Shown: positions 1 through 8,335, counted from the first letter of the stretch. The stretch: DNA of 19,054 nucleotides from Fidelibacterota bacterium (GCA_014239505.1 JAAZYT010000116.1:1-19054); one strand, 5' to 3'. Program-made: numbers and translations. The notes: generated by a model not told the origin, from the letters alone.

Positions 1-573
1 AAACTTACCTGCATCCAATGGATTTAATCCCTTATGAAAATTTGGTGCTGGAATAGGAAGTCCTAACATATCTTTTTTTAATTGTGTACAAAATTCTGGA
101 CGGTTATTACCTCTAGGATCACCAAAGATTAATGATGGTCGGAAAATTGTCCAGTTTAATTCAGTATACTTAAGATATTGCTCAGCTAAATGCTTAGTCT
201 TCTGATAACCTGTCCCATCAATTTTCACACCATTTGCACTCATGAGAATAAAACGATTAACACCTAATTTTATCGCAGAATCCATACATCTTTTGGCACC
301 TTGAAAATGAAGATTGTTAAAGGTTATGCCTTTATTTGGAAATTCTCGTATTATTCCAATACAGTAAATAACAGCATCAGCACTTTTGATTGTGTTATTA
401 ATAGCGTCAACATCATCAATATCACCCTTGATTACTTTACATTTTGATAATTGAGAAAGTTTTTCGTCAGAACTTTCACGAATCAAAACAACTGGCTTAT
501 GACCACCATTTAAAAGTTCATCAACTATATATGAACCGACAAAACCTGTTGCACCAAACAATGCTACTTTCAT
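1..573 (-). CDS. NAD(P)-binding atypical SDR, NDUFA9-like (3' end outside window)
   Basis: The frame is open from the ATG at 573 to the window edge (191 codons seen), so the C-terminus is missing. Residues 7-13 form the dinucleotide-binding loop GATGFVG after a hydrophobic beta strand. Further on come an MSANGVK strand and a YQKTK motif, which fits the SDR YxxxK pair, then the RPSLIFGDPRG segment typical of NDUFA9-like/NmrA-type atypical SDRs. Such proteins bind NAD(P)H and act as sugar-nucleotide-type epimerases, reductases or redox chaperones; the substrate cannot be told here. The start lies 2 bp after the stop of the SRPBCC gene, so the two are almost certainly co-transcribed from the promoter near 1062..1119. 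Family assignment is firm, function is open. Confidence 0.85.
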   Translation of the reverse strand, partial: MKVALFGATGFVGSYIVDELLNGGHKPVVLIRESSDEKLSQLSKCKVIKGDIDDVDAINNTIKSADAVIYCIGIIREFPNKGITFNNLHFQGAKRCMDSAIKLGVNRFILMSANGVKIDGTGYQKTKHLAEQYLKYTELNWTIFRPSLIFGDPRGNNRPEFCTQLKKDMLGLPIPAPNFHKGLNPLDAGKF

Positions 574-575
574 AA

Positions 576-1055
576 CTAGACATTATCCTTTATAATTTCT
601 TCATCTAAAAAAACATTTTCAATAACAGCTTTACGATGAGAAAATATTTTTTTTAGATCATTTTTAATATAAACAGCATGCATAAATCTACCTAAAATAC
701 CCATTGGTATTGCATATTTTACCTTATCATTTATTTCTACACCGCCATCTACTTCTTTGAATGTATGAGTATGGTGCCAAAAAGCATATGGGCCTTTGAC
801 TTGCTCATCTACAAATTCATATGGTGGATCATATTTTGATATATATGTTCTCCAATGAATAGGAACAACCACTATTCGAATAGTATAATCAATTAGCGCA
901 CCTTTTTCCATTTTTATTGGTGTAGGTGTTAAAACCTTAAAAGAAAGATTTTCTGGAGTTATTCGTTCTAAGTTTTCAGGTTTTGAAAAAAAATTAAATA
1001 CAGTTTCTAACGGTTTTTCAATAAATTGAGTTGTGTTAATCTCGTATGTTTTCAT
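576..1055 (-). CDS. SRPBCC (START-like) ligand-binding protein
   Basis: 159 residues when started at the ATG at 1055. A TTG two codons upstream is possible, but the ATG sits at exactly the same distance from its -10 element as the ATG of the litR-like gene. The sequence has the SRPBCC layout: an N-terminal strand, then PLETVFNFFSKPENLERITP, PGALIDY-like GALIDYTIR, WRTYI, PPYEFVDEQVKGPY and WHHTHTF motifs of the COG4276 type. These small cytosolic proteins form a helix-grip cavity for hydrophobic ligands; the ligand is unknown. Relatives are often found next to epimerase-like SDRs and photolyases, as here. No signal peptide is seen. Confidence 0.85.
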   Translation of the reverse strand: MKTYEINTTQFIEKPLETVFNFFSKPENLERITPENLSFKVLTPTPIKMEKGALIDYTIRIVVVPIHWRTYISKYDPPYEFVDEQVKGPYAFWHHTHTFKEVDGGVEINDKVKYAIPMGILGRFMHAVYIKNDLKKIFSHRKAVIENVFLDEEIIKDNV

Positions 1056-1061
1056 AATCAA

Positions 1062-1119
1062 ATATTAATAATAAATTAGCAATCAGTCAAGTTTTATATG
1101 AGCGTTATGAGCTTTTTTT
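1062..1119 (-). promoter_or_regulatory. Promoter of SRPBCC gene with upstream GCTCATA direct repeat
   Basis: Reading the minus strand: an A-tract (1119..1113), GCTCATA (1112..1106), AC, GCTCATA (1103..1097), 6 bases, a -35 TTGACT (1090..1085), 17 bases, a -10 TAATAT (1067..1062), then 6 bases to the ATG. The same arrangement recurs at 8336..8391. The repeat and A-tract lie inside the last codons of the RND pump gene. The position just upstream of -35 suits a class I/II activator or a repressor spanning -35. Confidence 0.65.
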
Positions 1120-4100
1120 CTATTAGATAAATTATCGATAAAAAGATAGGCAGAAGGTACAATTACAAGAGTGATTACAGTGGCAAATAAAACTCCATAT
1201 GCAAGTGATATTGCCATTGGTATCAAAAATTGTGCTTGCACACTTTTCTCCATCAGTAATGGAAAAAGTCCAAAAAATGTTGTGAGTGATGTGAGAAGAA
1301 TTGGTCTAAATCGCCGCGGTCCAGCTTCAAGAACTGCTTCATAAACATTGTGCCCTTCTCGTCTATATCGGTTTATAAAATCGACCAAAACTAAAGAGTC
1401 ATTAACAACAACTCCAGCTAATGCAACAATTCCAATCAATGATAATATAGTTAAGTTTTGGCCCATTATGATATGACCGATTATAGCTCCCGTTAAACCA
1501 AAAGGAATTGCACCCATAACAACTAAGGGCTGGCTATATGACCTAAAAGGAATAGCGAGTAATGTATAAATTACAATCATAGCAAAAATAAAGTTTTTAA
1601 ATATAGATCCTAAACTTTCATTTTGTTCTCTTTGCTCACCCTCCAATGAAAATCTAACAGAAGGATAGTTTTTTAGAAGCAGAGGTAGGTCAACTTGTGT
1701 AACACTAGACAAAACTTCATTTGCAGTAACTTTTGAGATATCTACATTAGCAGTTATATTAACTGATCTTTGCCTATCAACTCGACTAATGGATGAAAAC
1801 CCTTGAGTAAATTCCATATCAACAATCTGACGTAGTGGAATTTCAACACCAACATTATTTCGAACTTGTAATGTTTCTAAATTTTTGATTGTCTTCCTCT
1901 CTGATTCAGGATAACGAACAAAAACTTTAATTTCATCTCGACCACGTTGAAAATTTTGCACTTCAAATCCGTAAAAAGCCTGACGAACTTGATTAGAAAC
2001 ATCAACCATCGTGATTCCATAATTTTTTGCTTCAGGTTTTAAGAGCAATTTTATTTCTTCTTTACCCAAACTAAATGAATCTTTAATGTCAATAACACCT
2101 GGATATGTTGATAATTTCTCTTGCAGAAGCGCACTAACAGCATTAAGATCTAAAATACTTTGACTTACTAGTTGAATATTGATTGGATCGCCAGCTGAAA
2201 ATAATTCTGAAGTAAAAATTACTTCTTTAGCTCCGATTATGATTGGAGTGAGTTCACGCCAACGACGAGCAATTTCTGTCGCGCTTACAGATCGATTTTC
2301 ACCAGGCGATAGTTCAATCGCATACTCTGCATAGTGTGTCCCCGTTGCTTCACTTCCACCACCACCAGGACCTTGCGAACTTTTATTCTTCACGGGTTGA
2401 TCGCCTGCTGTTGCTAAAATATTTACAAAAATATCTTCATCCGGATATTCAAGTGCTAATTCTTTTTTTAGTTTTTGAGCTGAAGATTCAATGATACTTA
2501 ATCCTTCCATTGACATGGAAATTGGTGAACCATCAGGGTAAGAAATTGTGCCATTAACAAGATCTGCTTCTAAAGGTGGGAAAAATACAAATTTAATCCA
2601 ACCTCCTGCTATCAACCCTATTGTTAAAATAAAAACTCCAGCTGAAGCGGCTAAAGTTGTACCTTTGTAATTTAATGTCCAGGCTAAAAATGGTTTATAT
2701 TTTTTATCAATAAAATTATTTAATCTTGATTTTATTTTATCTTGTATCTTTTCCCACTTTCGACTCAAGATATTAACTATTCTAAACCTACTTAATTTTT
2801 CATCATCAACATGACCTAGGTGAGCAGGTAAAATGGTTAAAGATTCAATTAGTGAAAAAACTAAGACAATAATCGTTACTAAAGGTATTATTCTCCAAAT
2901 TTGACCAACATTTCCAGCCACAGATAACATTGGAGAAAAAGCAGCTATTGTAGTTAAAATTGCAAATATGACTGGAATAGATACTTGAGATGCTCCTTTA
3001 ACAGCCGCATCAACACCAGAAAGCCCACGCTCACGCCAAAGAAAGATATTCTCTCCAACTACTATTGCATCATCAACCACTATTCCTAATACCAAGATAA
3101 ATGTAAATAATGATAACATATTTATTGATACATCAAAAATAGGCATTAACCAAAAACCACCCATAAAGGATATAGGTATTCCCAATGAGACCCAAAATGC
3201 TAGTTTTGGTTTAAGAAAAATTGCAAGAATGATAACAACTAGAAGCAGTCCTAAATATGCATTTTTTGTTAAAAGGTCTATTCTTCCTTTAAGAATGATT
3301 GCTTCATCATTCCATGTTTTAATTCCAACACCAATAGGGAGAGTAGATGATATTTGTTCAACATAATTTTTTACTGCATTTGAAATATCCAAAGCATTTT
3401 GATTTCCTACTCTAAATACTCTAATAAGAATTGATGGGCTGCCATTAAATTTTTGGCTAAGGTCCACTTTTGCAAAACCATCTTTAATTTCGGCGATGTC
3501 TCCCAGAAGAAGGTTTGCACCATCTTGTCGAGCAATAATTGGAATATTTGAAAAACCTTTTTGATCGTAAACTTGACCTTTAGAACGAATTAATATTTCA
3601 CCCACATCAGTCTCAATATATCCACCAGGTATATCCATGGAGTTTAATCGAATAGACCTTGCCACTTGCTCAATAGATAATTGATGTTTTTTAAGTGTAA
3701 GCTCAGAAATTTCTATTGAAATCTCTCTTGGTTTTTTACCAATAATTGTTGTTAAAGATATTTCAGGTAAGGCATCAATCTCATCTTTAATTTCCTCAGT
3801 AATTGCAACCAGACTTGCTTCTTCAATATCACCATATACAGCTACGGTAATAACATCAGAAGTTCGAGTCATATTTTGAATTGTTGGCTTTTCAGCATTA
3901 TCAGGAAAAGTATCAATTGCATCTATTTGTGTCTTAATTTTATCTTGAATTTGGTTAACATCTTCGCCAGGCAATATTTCAACTGTCGTTACGCCAATAT
4001 TTTCTGAAGCAGTTGATCTTATTCTTTTTACACCTTTTAACCCTGTTAGTTTTTCTTCAATTCTATAACAAATACTTTCTTCAACATCCTTAGGAGAAGC

Positions 4101-4262
4101 TCCAGGGTAAACCACTGAAATTGAAATCACATCGACATTTATGTCAGGAAAAACTTCCATGCGTATTCTTGGAAGGGTAAGTAAACCAGCAACTAAAATA
4201 AATAGCATAACCATATTAGCTGCAACGGTATTATTAACAAACCAACGTATTAATCGTTCCAT
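1083..4262 (-). CDS. RND (HAE1/AcrB-type) efflux permease
   Basis: 1059 residues, normal for the family. This is the inner-membrane proton-driven pump of a tripartite efflux system. An N-terminal membrane helix (about 10-30) is followed by a large periplasmic loop, a block of helices at about 335-480, a second periplasmic loop and C-terminal helices at about 900-1040. TM4 carries D397-D398 (VVDDAIVVGEN), matching AcrB D407/D408. At the TM10 site the motif is GVVVNDS, so N954 replaces the AcrB Lys940. A Gly-rich insert (PGGGG, 630-634) lies in the second periplasmic loop. The gene starts 10 bp after the adaptor gene and ends the marR operon. The substrate cannot be read from sequence; solvents, fatty acids, bile-type detergents or drugs are all possible. 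Confidence 0.95.
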   Translation of the reverse strand: MERLIRWFVNNTVAANMVMLFILVAGLLTLPRIRMEVFPDINVDVISISVVYPGASPKDVEESICYRIEEKLTGLKGVKRIRSTASENIGVTTVEILPGEDVNQIQDKIKTQIDAIDTFPDNAEKPTIQNMTRTSDVITVAVYGDIEEASLVAITEEIKDEIDALPEISLTTIIGKKPREISIEISELTLKKHQLSIEQVARSIRLNSMDIPGGYIETDVGEILIRSKGQVYDQKGFSNIPIIARQDGANLLLGDIAEIKDGFAKVDLSQKFNGSPSILIRVFRVGNQNALDISNAVKNYVEQISSTLPIGVGIKTWNDEAIILKGRIDLLTKNAYLGLLLVVIILAIFLKPKLAFWVSLGIPISFMGGFWLMPIFDVSINMLSLFTFILVLGIVVDDAIVVGENIFLWRERGLSGVDAAVKGASQVSIPVIFAILTTIAAFSPMLSVAGNVGQIWRIIPLVTIIVLVFSLIESLTILPAHLGHVDDEKLSRFRIVNILSRKWEKIQDKIKSRLNNFIDKKYKPFLAWTLNYKGTTLAASAGVFILTIGLIAGGWIKFVFFPPLEADLVNGTISYPDGSPISMSMEGLSIIESSAQKLKKELALEYPDEDIFVNILATAGDQPVKNKSSQGPGGGGSEATGTHYAEYAIELSPGENRSVSATEIARRWRELTPIIIGAKEVIFTSELFSAGDPINIQLVSQSILDLNAVSALLQEKLSTYPGVIDIKDSFSLGKEEIKLLLKPEAKNYGITMVDVSNQVRQAFYGFEVQNFQRGRDEIKVFVRYPESERKTIKNLETLQVRNNVGVEIPLRQIVDMEFTQGFSSISRVDRQRSVNITANVDISKVTANEVLSSVTQVDLPLLLKNYPSVRFSLEGEQREQNESLGSIFKNFIFAMIVIYTLLAIPFRSYSQPLVVMGAIPFGLTGAIIGHIIMGQNLTILSLIGIVALAGVVVNDSLVLVDFINRYRREGHNVYEAVLEAGPRRFRPILLTSLTTFFGLFPLLMEKSVQAQFLIPMAISLAYGVLFATVITLVIVPSAYLFIDNLSNRKKAHNAHIKLD

Positions 4263-4272
4263 ATTTACAATC

Positions 4273-5418
4273 TCAATTTTGCTTTAATTTCATACCCTTG
4301 ACTAAGACGGAAAGTCGGGTAAGTAATACCGAGTCAGATATTTCAAGGCCTCCGCTAACTAGTGCATAGTCCTCTTCATATCTTAATATTTGAATTTGTT
4401 TTTGATCAAGGATTCCTTCTTTACTAACAACCCACACTTTGTTTTCTCTAACAGTGTAACGAGGAATTTTAACTATATCATTGTAGGATAAACCATTTAT
4501 AGATGCTTTGACAAATATCCCTACTTTTAAAGGCAACGTATTTAATGTTTGTTGATATGGATCAGAAACTTGCGCTATGACTGATAGCATTCTAGTTCTG
4601 GAATCAATTTCAGCTGAAGAACGAACAATTGTTCCTTCCCAAGAAAGCACTTCACCTCCAAATTCCGTAAAAAGCTTAACATAAGGTTGAGATTTTTTAT
4701 CAATAGTACTACCATCTAAGGGAATACCTAAGAACACTAAATCTTGTTCAGCAATAGGTAATGATATCTCAACATAATCAGTAGCATAAATCTGAGCAAT
4801 GGCTAAACCCGGAGATACAACCATACCAATATCAACCATTTTCTGCCTAACTCTACCTTTAAATGGTGCTTTAATAATTGTTCTAGCTAGGTTTCTTTCT
4901 GCCTGTTCATATACTGCTTGAGCAGCGGCAAGTGTAGCTTTAGCCTGTGATAGTTGAGGCTTCCTCAATGTTAAATCACTTGCTTTACCTCCGTTAATTT
5001 TTTTCCATTCTCTTGCTGCTAATGCAGATTCAGCTTTTTCTCTTTCATAGTTTACTTTCGCTTGAGATAATGATGATTCAGCTGTAATAAGTGATAATTC
5101 AAAATCACGCTTTTCCAAATAAATAAGTGGATCACCTTTTTCAAATTTTGCACCATTTTGTAATTTTGGAGAAACTTTAAATATTTTGCCAGTTATTTCA
5201 GGCATTAATTGAATTTCCGTACGTGGTTTAACTGTGCCTTGAGATTGAACTTTAACTTGATATTGTTGCGGTATAACAACCTGTGTTTCAACTGCTGGTG
5301 GAACAAATTTTTGAATATTAGCTATAGCTGAAGGTTTCGCACTAATCATTATTGTAGTAATTAATAAAGAAACTAGAATAATCCATAATGGAAAATATTT
5401 TTTAAATAATTTTTTCAT
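4273..5418 (-). CDS. RND membrane-fusion (HlyD-type) adaptor
   Basis: 381 residues from the ATG at 5418. A GTG 12 codons upstream would add a hydrophobic run before the basic MKKLFKK start and would overlap the previous gene, so I reject it. The N-terminus is a single anchor/signal helix (about 10-28). Then come a beta strand with VKSQGTV-like VQSQGTVKPRTEIQL, half of a lipoyl domain (ITGKIFKVSP, FEKGDPLIYLE), an alpha-hairpin (about 105-180), the second lipoyl half (TIIKAPFKGRVRQKMVDIGMVV) and a beta-barrel/membrane-proximal part. It links the inner-membrane pump to the outer-membrane channel in the periplasm. It lies 7 bp after the outer-membrane gene and 10 bp before the pump. Confidence 0.93.
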   Translation of the reverse strand: MKKLFKKYFPLWIILVSLLITTIMISAKPSAIANIQKFVPPAVETQVVIPQQYQVKVQSQGTVKPRTEIQLMPEITGKIFKVSPKLQNGAKFEKGDPLIYLEKRDFELSLITAESSLSQAKVNYEREKAESALAAREWKKINGGKASDLTLRKPQLSQAKATLAAAQAVYEQAERNLARTIIKAPFKGRVRQKMVDIGMVVSPGLAIAQIYATDYVEISLPIAEQDLVFLGIPLDGSTIDKKSQPYVKLFTEFGGEVLSWEGTIVRSSAEIDSRTRMLSVIAQVSDPYQQTLNTLPLKVGIFVKASINGLSYNDIVKIPRYTVRENKVWVVSKEGILDQKQIQILRYEEDYALVSGGLEISDSVLLTRLSVLVKGMKLKQN

Positions 5419-5422
5419 TTTT

Positions 5423-5427
5423 CTCTC
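5423..5427 (-). promoter_or_regulatory. Ribosome binding site fixing the adaptor start
   Basis: The minus strand reads GAGAG, then AAAA, then ATG (5418). This is the only Shine-Dalgarno-like run near the two candidate starts of the adaptor gene and supports the ATG over the upstream GTG at 5454. It overlaps the stop codon of the outer-membrane gene. Confidence 0.55.
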
Positions 5428-6907
5428 AATTTTTAGAAATATCAAAATCACCACCTAAAGCCAAAAATAAATTGACTCTAGCTTGAATCCTTTGATTTTG
5501 TAGTGAATATTTTTGGGATTTAGCTGAAAATAATTGTTGTTGACTATTTAGTACCGTAATTAAATCTGAAATACCTTTTTCATACCTTATTACTGCCAAA
5601 TTATAAGCGGCCTCAGATTGTTTTTCTGCTTCTAAAACTGCCCTATATTGTCTTTCAATAGAATTGTCAATTGCTAATGACTGTTCAACTTCTGAGAATG
5701 CCTGAAGAAGTTTTTTCATTGCATTAATTTTTGCTAATGATACTTCATCTTTTTTTACAGCCACATTTGCTTTAAGTCTTCCACCTTGAAATATTGGAAT
5801 AGTAACATTAGTTGCAAGATTCCAAATTGAATAATCTCCATTTAAAATATCTTTTAACTCTTGACTAGAAGTTCCAACTGATGATGTTAATGATATTGCA
5901 GGTAGTAATTCTCTTTTTGATTGAGCCAATCTATAGCCTGAAGCTTCAACACCATTAATAGCAGCCTTAATATCAGGCCTTCTTTCAATAAGATTTATTG
6001 GTAGCTTCGCTGGGATTTTTGGATATTTTTCAGGAAAGCTTTTACTTATTTCAAGTGAAGCTGATGGATATTTACCCATAAGTATTTCTAGATTTCTAAT
6101 TGCGTTTGATTTTTGAATTAAACGATTTTCTTCTTGAACGCGACTAATAGCTAATGAAGACTCAGCCAATCGAAGATCTAAACTAGAAGAAAGCCCAGAA
6201 TCATATCTGTTTAAAACTATATTTTTTATACTATTTAATGCTTCACTTGTTTCAATAGCTAACAAATATTGCATATTATTTTCTACAGCTGTGTAGTAAG
6301 TATTAACATATTGGACACCAATAGAAAATTTTAAATAAGCAAGGTCATTTAAAGTCGATTCAAAATCTTTAAAAGCAGCTCTTCTAGCGTTGAGTAATTT
6401 CCCCCAAATGTCAACTTCCCATTGCATTCCAATATTTAATCCTGAATTTTGAGAAGTAAAACTGACTACTGAATTTTCATTAGTTGGTTGACCATTATCA
6501 GAATCTTCATTTTCATTACCAAGACCTAACATACTACTTGAAAAACCAAAAGCCGCTAAGTTTTGTTTTCGATTAGAATTTGAGGCAGAAGTATTTAAAC
6601 TCGGATAAATTGAGGATCCAATAATTTTAGCTGAATTTTTTGCCATTGAAGATTGATTTAGAATAGATTTTAAATCAGGACTATTGCTCTGAAAATCAAA
6701 ATAGTATTGTGAAAAGGTTGAATCTTCAAATGTATCCCACCAGTTACCTGTAAATTTTTCTACACTATCAACTTTTACTGACCAAGATTCAGGTATAGAA
6801 TCAATAATTTCAGAATTATAATGCGTAGGAGGGCTGCAACCCTGAAAAAAAATTACTATTCCAAAGATAAATAATATCCAATTTTTTTTAGTTGAATTAT
6901 CAACCAT
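5426..6907 (-). CDS. RND outer-membrane lipoprotein (TolC/OprM-type)
   Basis: 493 residues. A short basic N-terminus, a hydrophobic stretch (10-21) and a lipobox FQGC with the lipidated Cys at position 24 mark it as a lipoprotein. Two outer-membrane efflux protein repeats follow, with the typical long helices (RLAESSLAISRVQEE, LIERRPDIKAA, IFQGGRLKANV, AVIRYEKGISDLITVLNSQQQL). It forms the outer-membrane/periplasmic exit duct for the RND pump. It starts inside the last codons of marR (8-bp overlap), which points to translational coupling; no clear ribosome binding site is present. An Asn/Ser-rich stretch (about 125-155) is poorly conserved in feel and is probably an exposed loop. Confidence 0.93.
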   Translation of the reverse strand: MVDNSTKKNWILFIFGIVIFFQGCSPPTHYNSEIIDSIPESWSVKVDSVEKFTGNWWDTFEDSTFSQYYFDFQSNSPDLKSILNQSSMAKNSAKIIGSSIYPSLNTSASNSNRKQNLAAFGFSSSMLGLGNENEDSDNGQPTNENSVVSFTSQNSGLNIGMQWEVDIWGKLLNARRAAFKDFESTLNDLAYLKFSIGVQYVNTYYTAVENNMQYLLAIETSEALNSIKNIVLNRYDSGLSSSLDLRLAESSLAISRVQEENRLIQKSNAIRNLEILMGKYPSASLEISKSFPEKYPKIPAKLPINLIERRPDIKAAINGVEASGYRLAQSKRELLPAISLTSSVGTSSQELKDILNGDYSIWNLATNVTIPIFQGGRLKANVAVKKDEVSLAKINAMKKLLQAFSEVEQSLAIDNSIERQYRAVLEAEKQSEAAYNLAVIRYEKGISDLITVLNSQQQLFSAKSQKYSLQNQRIQARVNLFLALGGDFDISKN

Positions 6908-7340
6908 TATTTGGATCTAATTTTTCAATTAATTGAATTATAACCGAACGTCCAATGTTATAATCATTTTCATTTATATCTTTTTTAATATAATTCCTAG
7001 TCTGTCTCATTACTGGAATAACTTTTTCAACAGTTTGTTTTCCGAACTTTGTTAAATAGATGTGATTTAAACGCGTATCATTTAAATCTTTAATTCTTAG
7101 AACATAATTTTTGTTCTCAAGTGTTGTTATTATTCTAGTTACAGAAGTTTTATCTTTTCCACACCCTTCGACTATTTGCTGTTGACTAATTCCATCTTGT
7201 TTCCATATTGGCATTAAAACCATAAATTGATCAAATGTTAGTTCTAAATCTAGAGACTCGATAAGTTGCTTGAATTTTTTTACTACTAATCTATGCGAAA
7301 GACCAAGCAAAACAGGCATTGGAGTATTATGTAATTTCAT
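6900..7340 (-). CDS. MarR-family transcriptional regulator of the RND operon
   Basis: 146 residues, usual for MarR. Helices 1-2 are the dimer arm (about 8-35). A winged helix-turn-helix follows: ISQQQIVEGCGKDKTSVTRIITTLE (51-75) covers helices 3-4 and the DLNDTR wing motif is at 85-90, ahead of C-terminal dimer helices. It most likely represses its own operon with the pump and relieves repression on binding a small aromatic or amphipathic ligand. Support comes from its first position in the operon and from a 20-bp palindrome over its promoter at 7365..7384. A single Cys (C60) lies in the DNA-binding domain; whether it senses oxidants is unknown. Confidence 0.92.
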   Translation of the reverse strand: MKLHNTPMPVLLGLSHRLVVKKFKQLIESLDLELTFDQFMVLMPIWKQDGISQQQIVEGCGKDKTSVTRIITTLENKNYVLRIKDLNDTRLNHIYLTKFGKQTVEKVIPVMRQTRNYIKKDINENDYNIGRSVIIQLIEKLDPNNG

Positions 7341-7364
7341 ATTTTAATTTATAGAGTAAAAATT

Positions 7365-7384
7365 ATAGTTGAATATACAACTAT
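7365..7384 (-). promoter_or_regulatory. Predicted MarR operator (20-bp palindrome)
   Basis: A perfect inverted repeat ATAGTTG, 6 bases, CAACTAT begins 25 bp upstream of the marR ATG. Its size and TTG-N6-CAA core fit MarR-family operators. On the minus strand its centre is TATATT, a good -10 element. Confidence 0.65.
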
Positions 7385-7399
7385 TAAATAGGACGCCAA
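7372..7399 (-). promoter_or_regulatory. Predicted promoter of marR-efflux operon
   Basis: On the minus strand a -35-like TTGGCG (7399..7394) and a -10 TATATT (7377..7372) are separated by 16 bp. The -10 is the centre of the palindrome, so a bound regulator would block RNA polymerase. An alternative -10, TATAAT at 7367..7362, also overlaps the palindrome edge. Either gives a short leader of about 15-25 bases. Confidence 0.5.
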
Positions 7400-7411
7400 A
7401 GTATATACTTT
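7398..7411. repeat. 14-bp perfect palindrome upstream of marR
   Basis: AAAGTATATACTTT is self-complementary over all 14 bases and touches the predicted -35 of the marR promoter. It has no loop, so it is not a transcript hairpin of use. It may be a second protein-binding site or chance in AT-rich DNA. Confidence 0.35.
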
Positions 7412-7447
7412 TATTTTACTAACTAATAGATTAGAAACCTTAAAAGA

Positions 7448-8329
7448 TTATATTATTTTTAAAAGGTTATTATATGTTAAAAAAGAGTTATCAATAAGAT
7501 CGTGGATATCTTCTAATAAAAGATATCCTTCTCCACCTAATATTACTTCTACTTTCACATCTTTTGCTATTCCAACAATTTTTTTGATGCTTTCTTTTGT
7601 TTTATTTATATTATCAACTACTACTGCATTACAGCATTGAAGATTACATAAATAGAATAATACCATATCTACTTTTTTCTTTTTAATAATAGAAGTGAGC
7701 TTTCCAAGTTCAGCATGTGACCCAGTATTGAAAACATTGTATCCAGAGTGTCGAAGTACCACTTCAGACATTACAACGCCAATATCAGGTAAATTATCCT
7801 CAAAATTAATGCACATTGCATTCTTACCATTGTAAGATCCATTTGGTTTTTCAGTACACAAACCATTAACAACTCTTGTTAAAATTTGCCTTGAAAGATA
7901 AGCTTCAGTATGTACAATTTTTTTATCTTTCAATAGATTCTCAACTATATGACCTGCAACATCTACAACATAATCAAGAATATCAACGACTGGAACACCA
8001 TTCATATATAAACCATTAATAATATTGCTAACAATTACTTCATCAGTATCAAGGCTAGATTCAGCTAGTTTTTCTGCAAGGCCTTTAAAATCTCTTTTTT
8101 GTATCTGACCAAATAATTGTTTTTGATTTAAATCTTGAATTTTTAAATCATTATTGTTATTTGCCTCAGGGTTATTTTTATAGTAGTCACGAATATGATT
8201 CATTGTGAACTTCCTATGACCGCCAGCTGTTTTAACACATTCAAGTGTGCCATTTTCAGTCCAACGTTTAAGAGTAGATATATTTACACCAATTATATCG
8301 GCAACTTGTTTTGAATTTAAATATCTCAT
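7448..8329 (-). CDS. LitR/CarH-like MerR regulator lacking cobalamin-binding residues
   Basis: 293 residues, the length of LitR/CarH photoreceptor regulators. Residues 1-50 are a MerR helix-turn-helix (SKQVADIIGVNISTLKRWTENG, then the GGHRKF wing). Residues about 70-160 match the helical cap and 165-290 the Rossmann-like B12-binding fold. The key B12 residues are absent: the Wx9EH cap motif reads L132...E142-A143, and the E/DxHxxG loop reads NLPDIG (179-184) with Pro where the axial His should be. It therefore probably does not sense light through adenosylcobalamin, much like class II LitR proteins that depend on a partner photoreceptor. It lies next to photolyases and has its own promoter with the GCTCATA repeat, which suggests autoregulation and control of the photolyase operon. 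Confidence 0.85.
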   Translation of the reverse strand: MRYLNSKQVADIIGVNISTLKRWTENGTLECVKTAGGHRKFTMNHIRDYYKNNPEANNNNDLKIQDLNQKQLFGQIQKRDFKGLAEKLAESSLDTDEVIVSNIINGLYMNGVPVVDILDYVVDVAGHIVENLLKDKKIVHTEAYLSRQILTRVVNGLCTEKPNGSYNGKNAMCINFEDNLPDIGVVMSEVVLRHSGYNVFNTGSHAELGKLTSIIKKKKVDMVLFYLCNLQCCNAVVVDNINKTKESIKKIVGIAKDVKVEVILGGEGYLLLEDIHDLIDNSFLTYNNLLKII

Positions 8330-8335
8330 TAGTAC

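Noticed and set aside
1097..1120. T-run after gagcgttatgagc on the + strand, looking like a rho-independent terminator (also at 8371..8391 and 12487..12508).
   Set aside because: No + strand gene precedes it, the possible stem is only about 3 bp, and alignment of three copies relative to minus-strand -35/-10 elements explains it better as an operator.
5419..5454. Upstream GTG start for the adaptor (12 extra residues).
   Set aside because: It would add a hydrophobic run before a normal basic signal start and overlap the upstream gene; the ATG at 5418 has GAGAG at proper distance.
7423..7434. Inverted repeat ctaat-ag-attag downstream of the litR-like stop, as a terminator.
   Set aside because: Five A/T-rich base pairs with a 2-base loop and no T-run on the minus strand; too weak.
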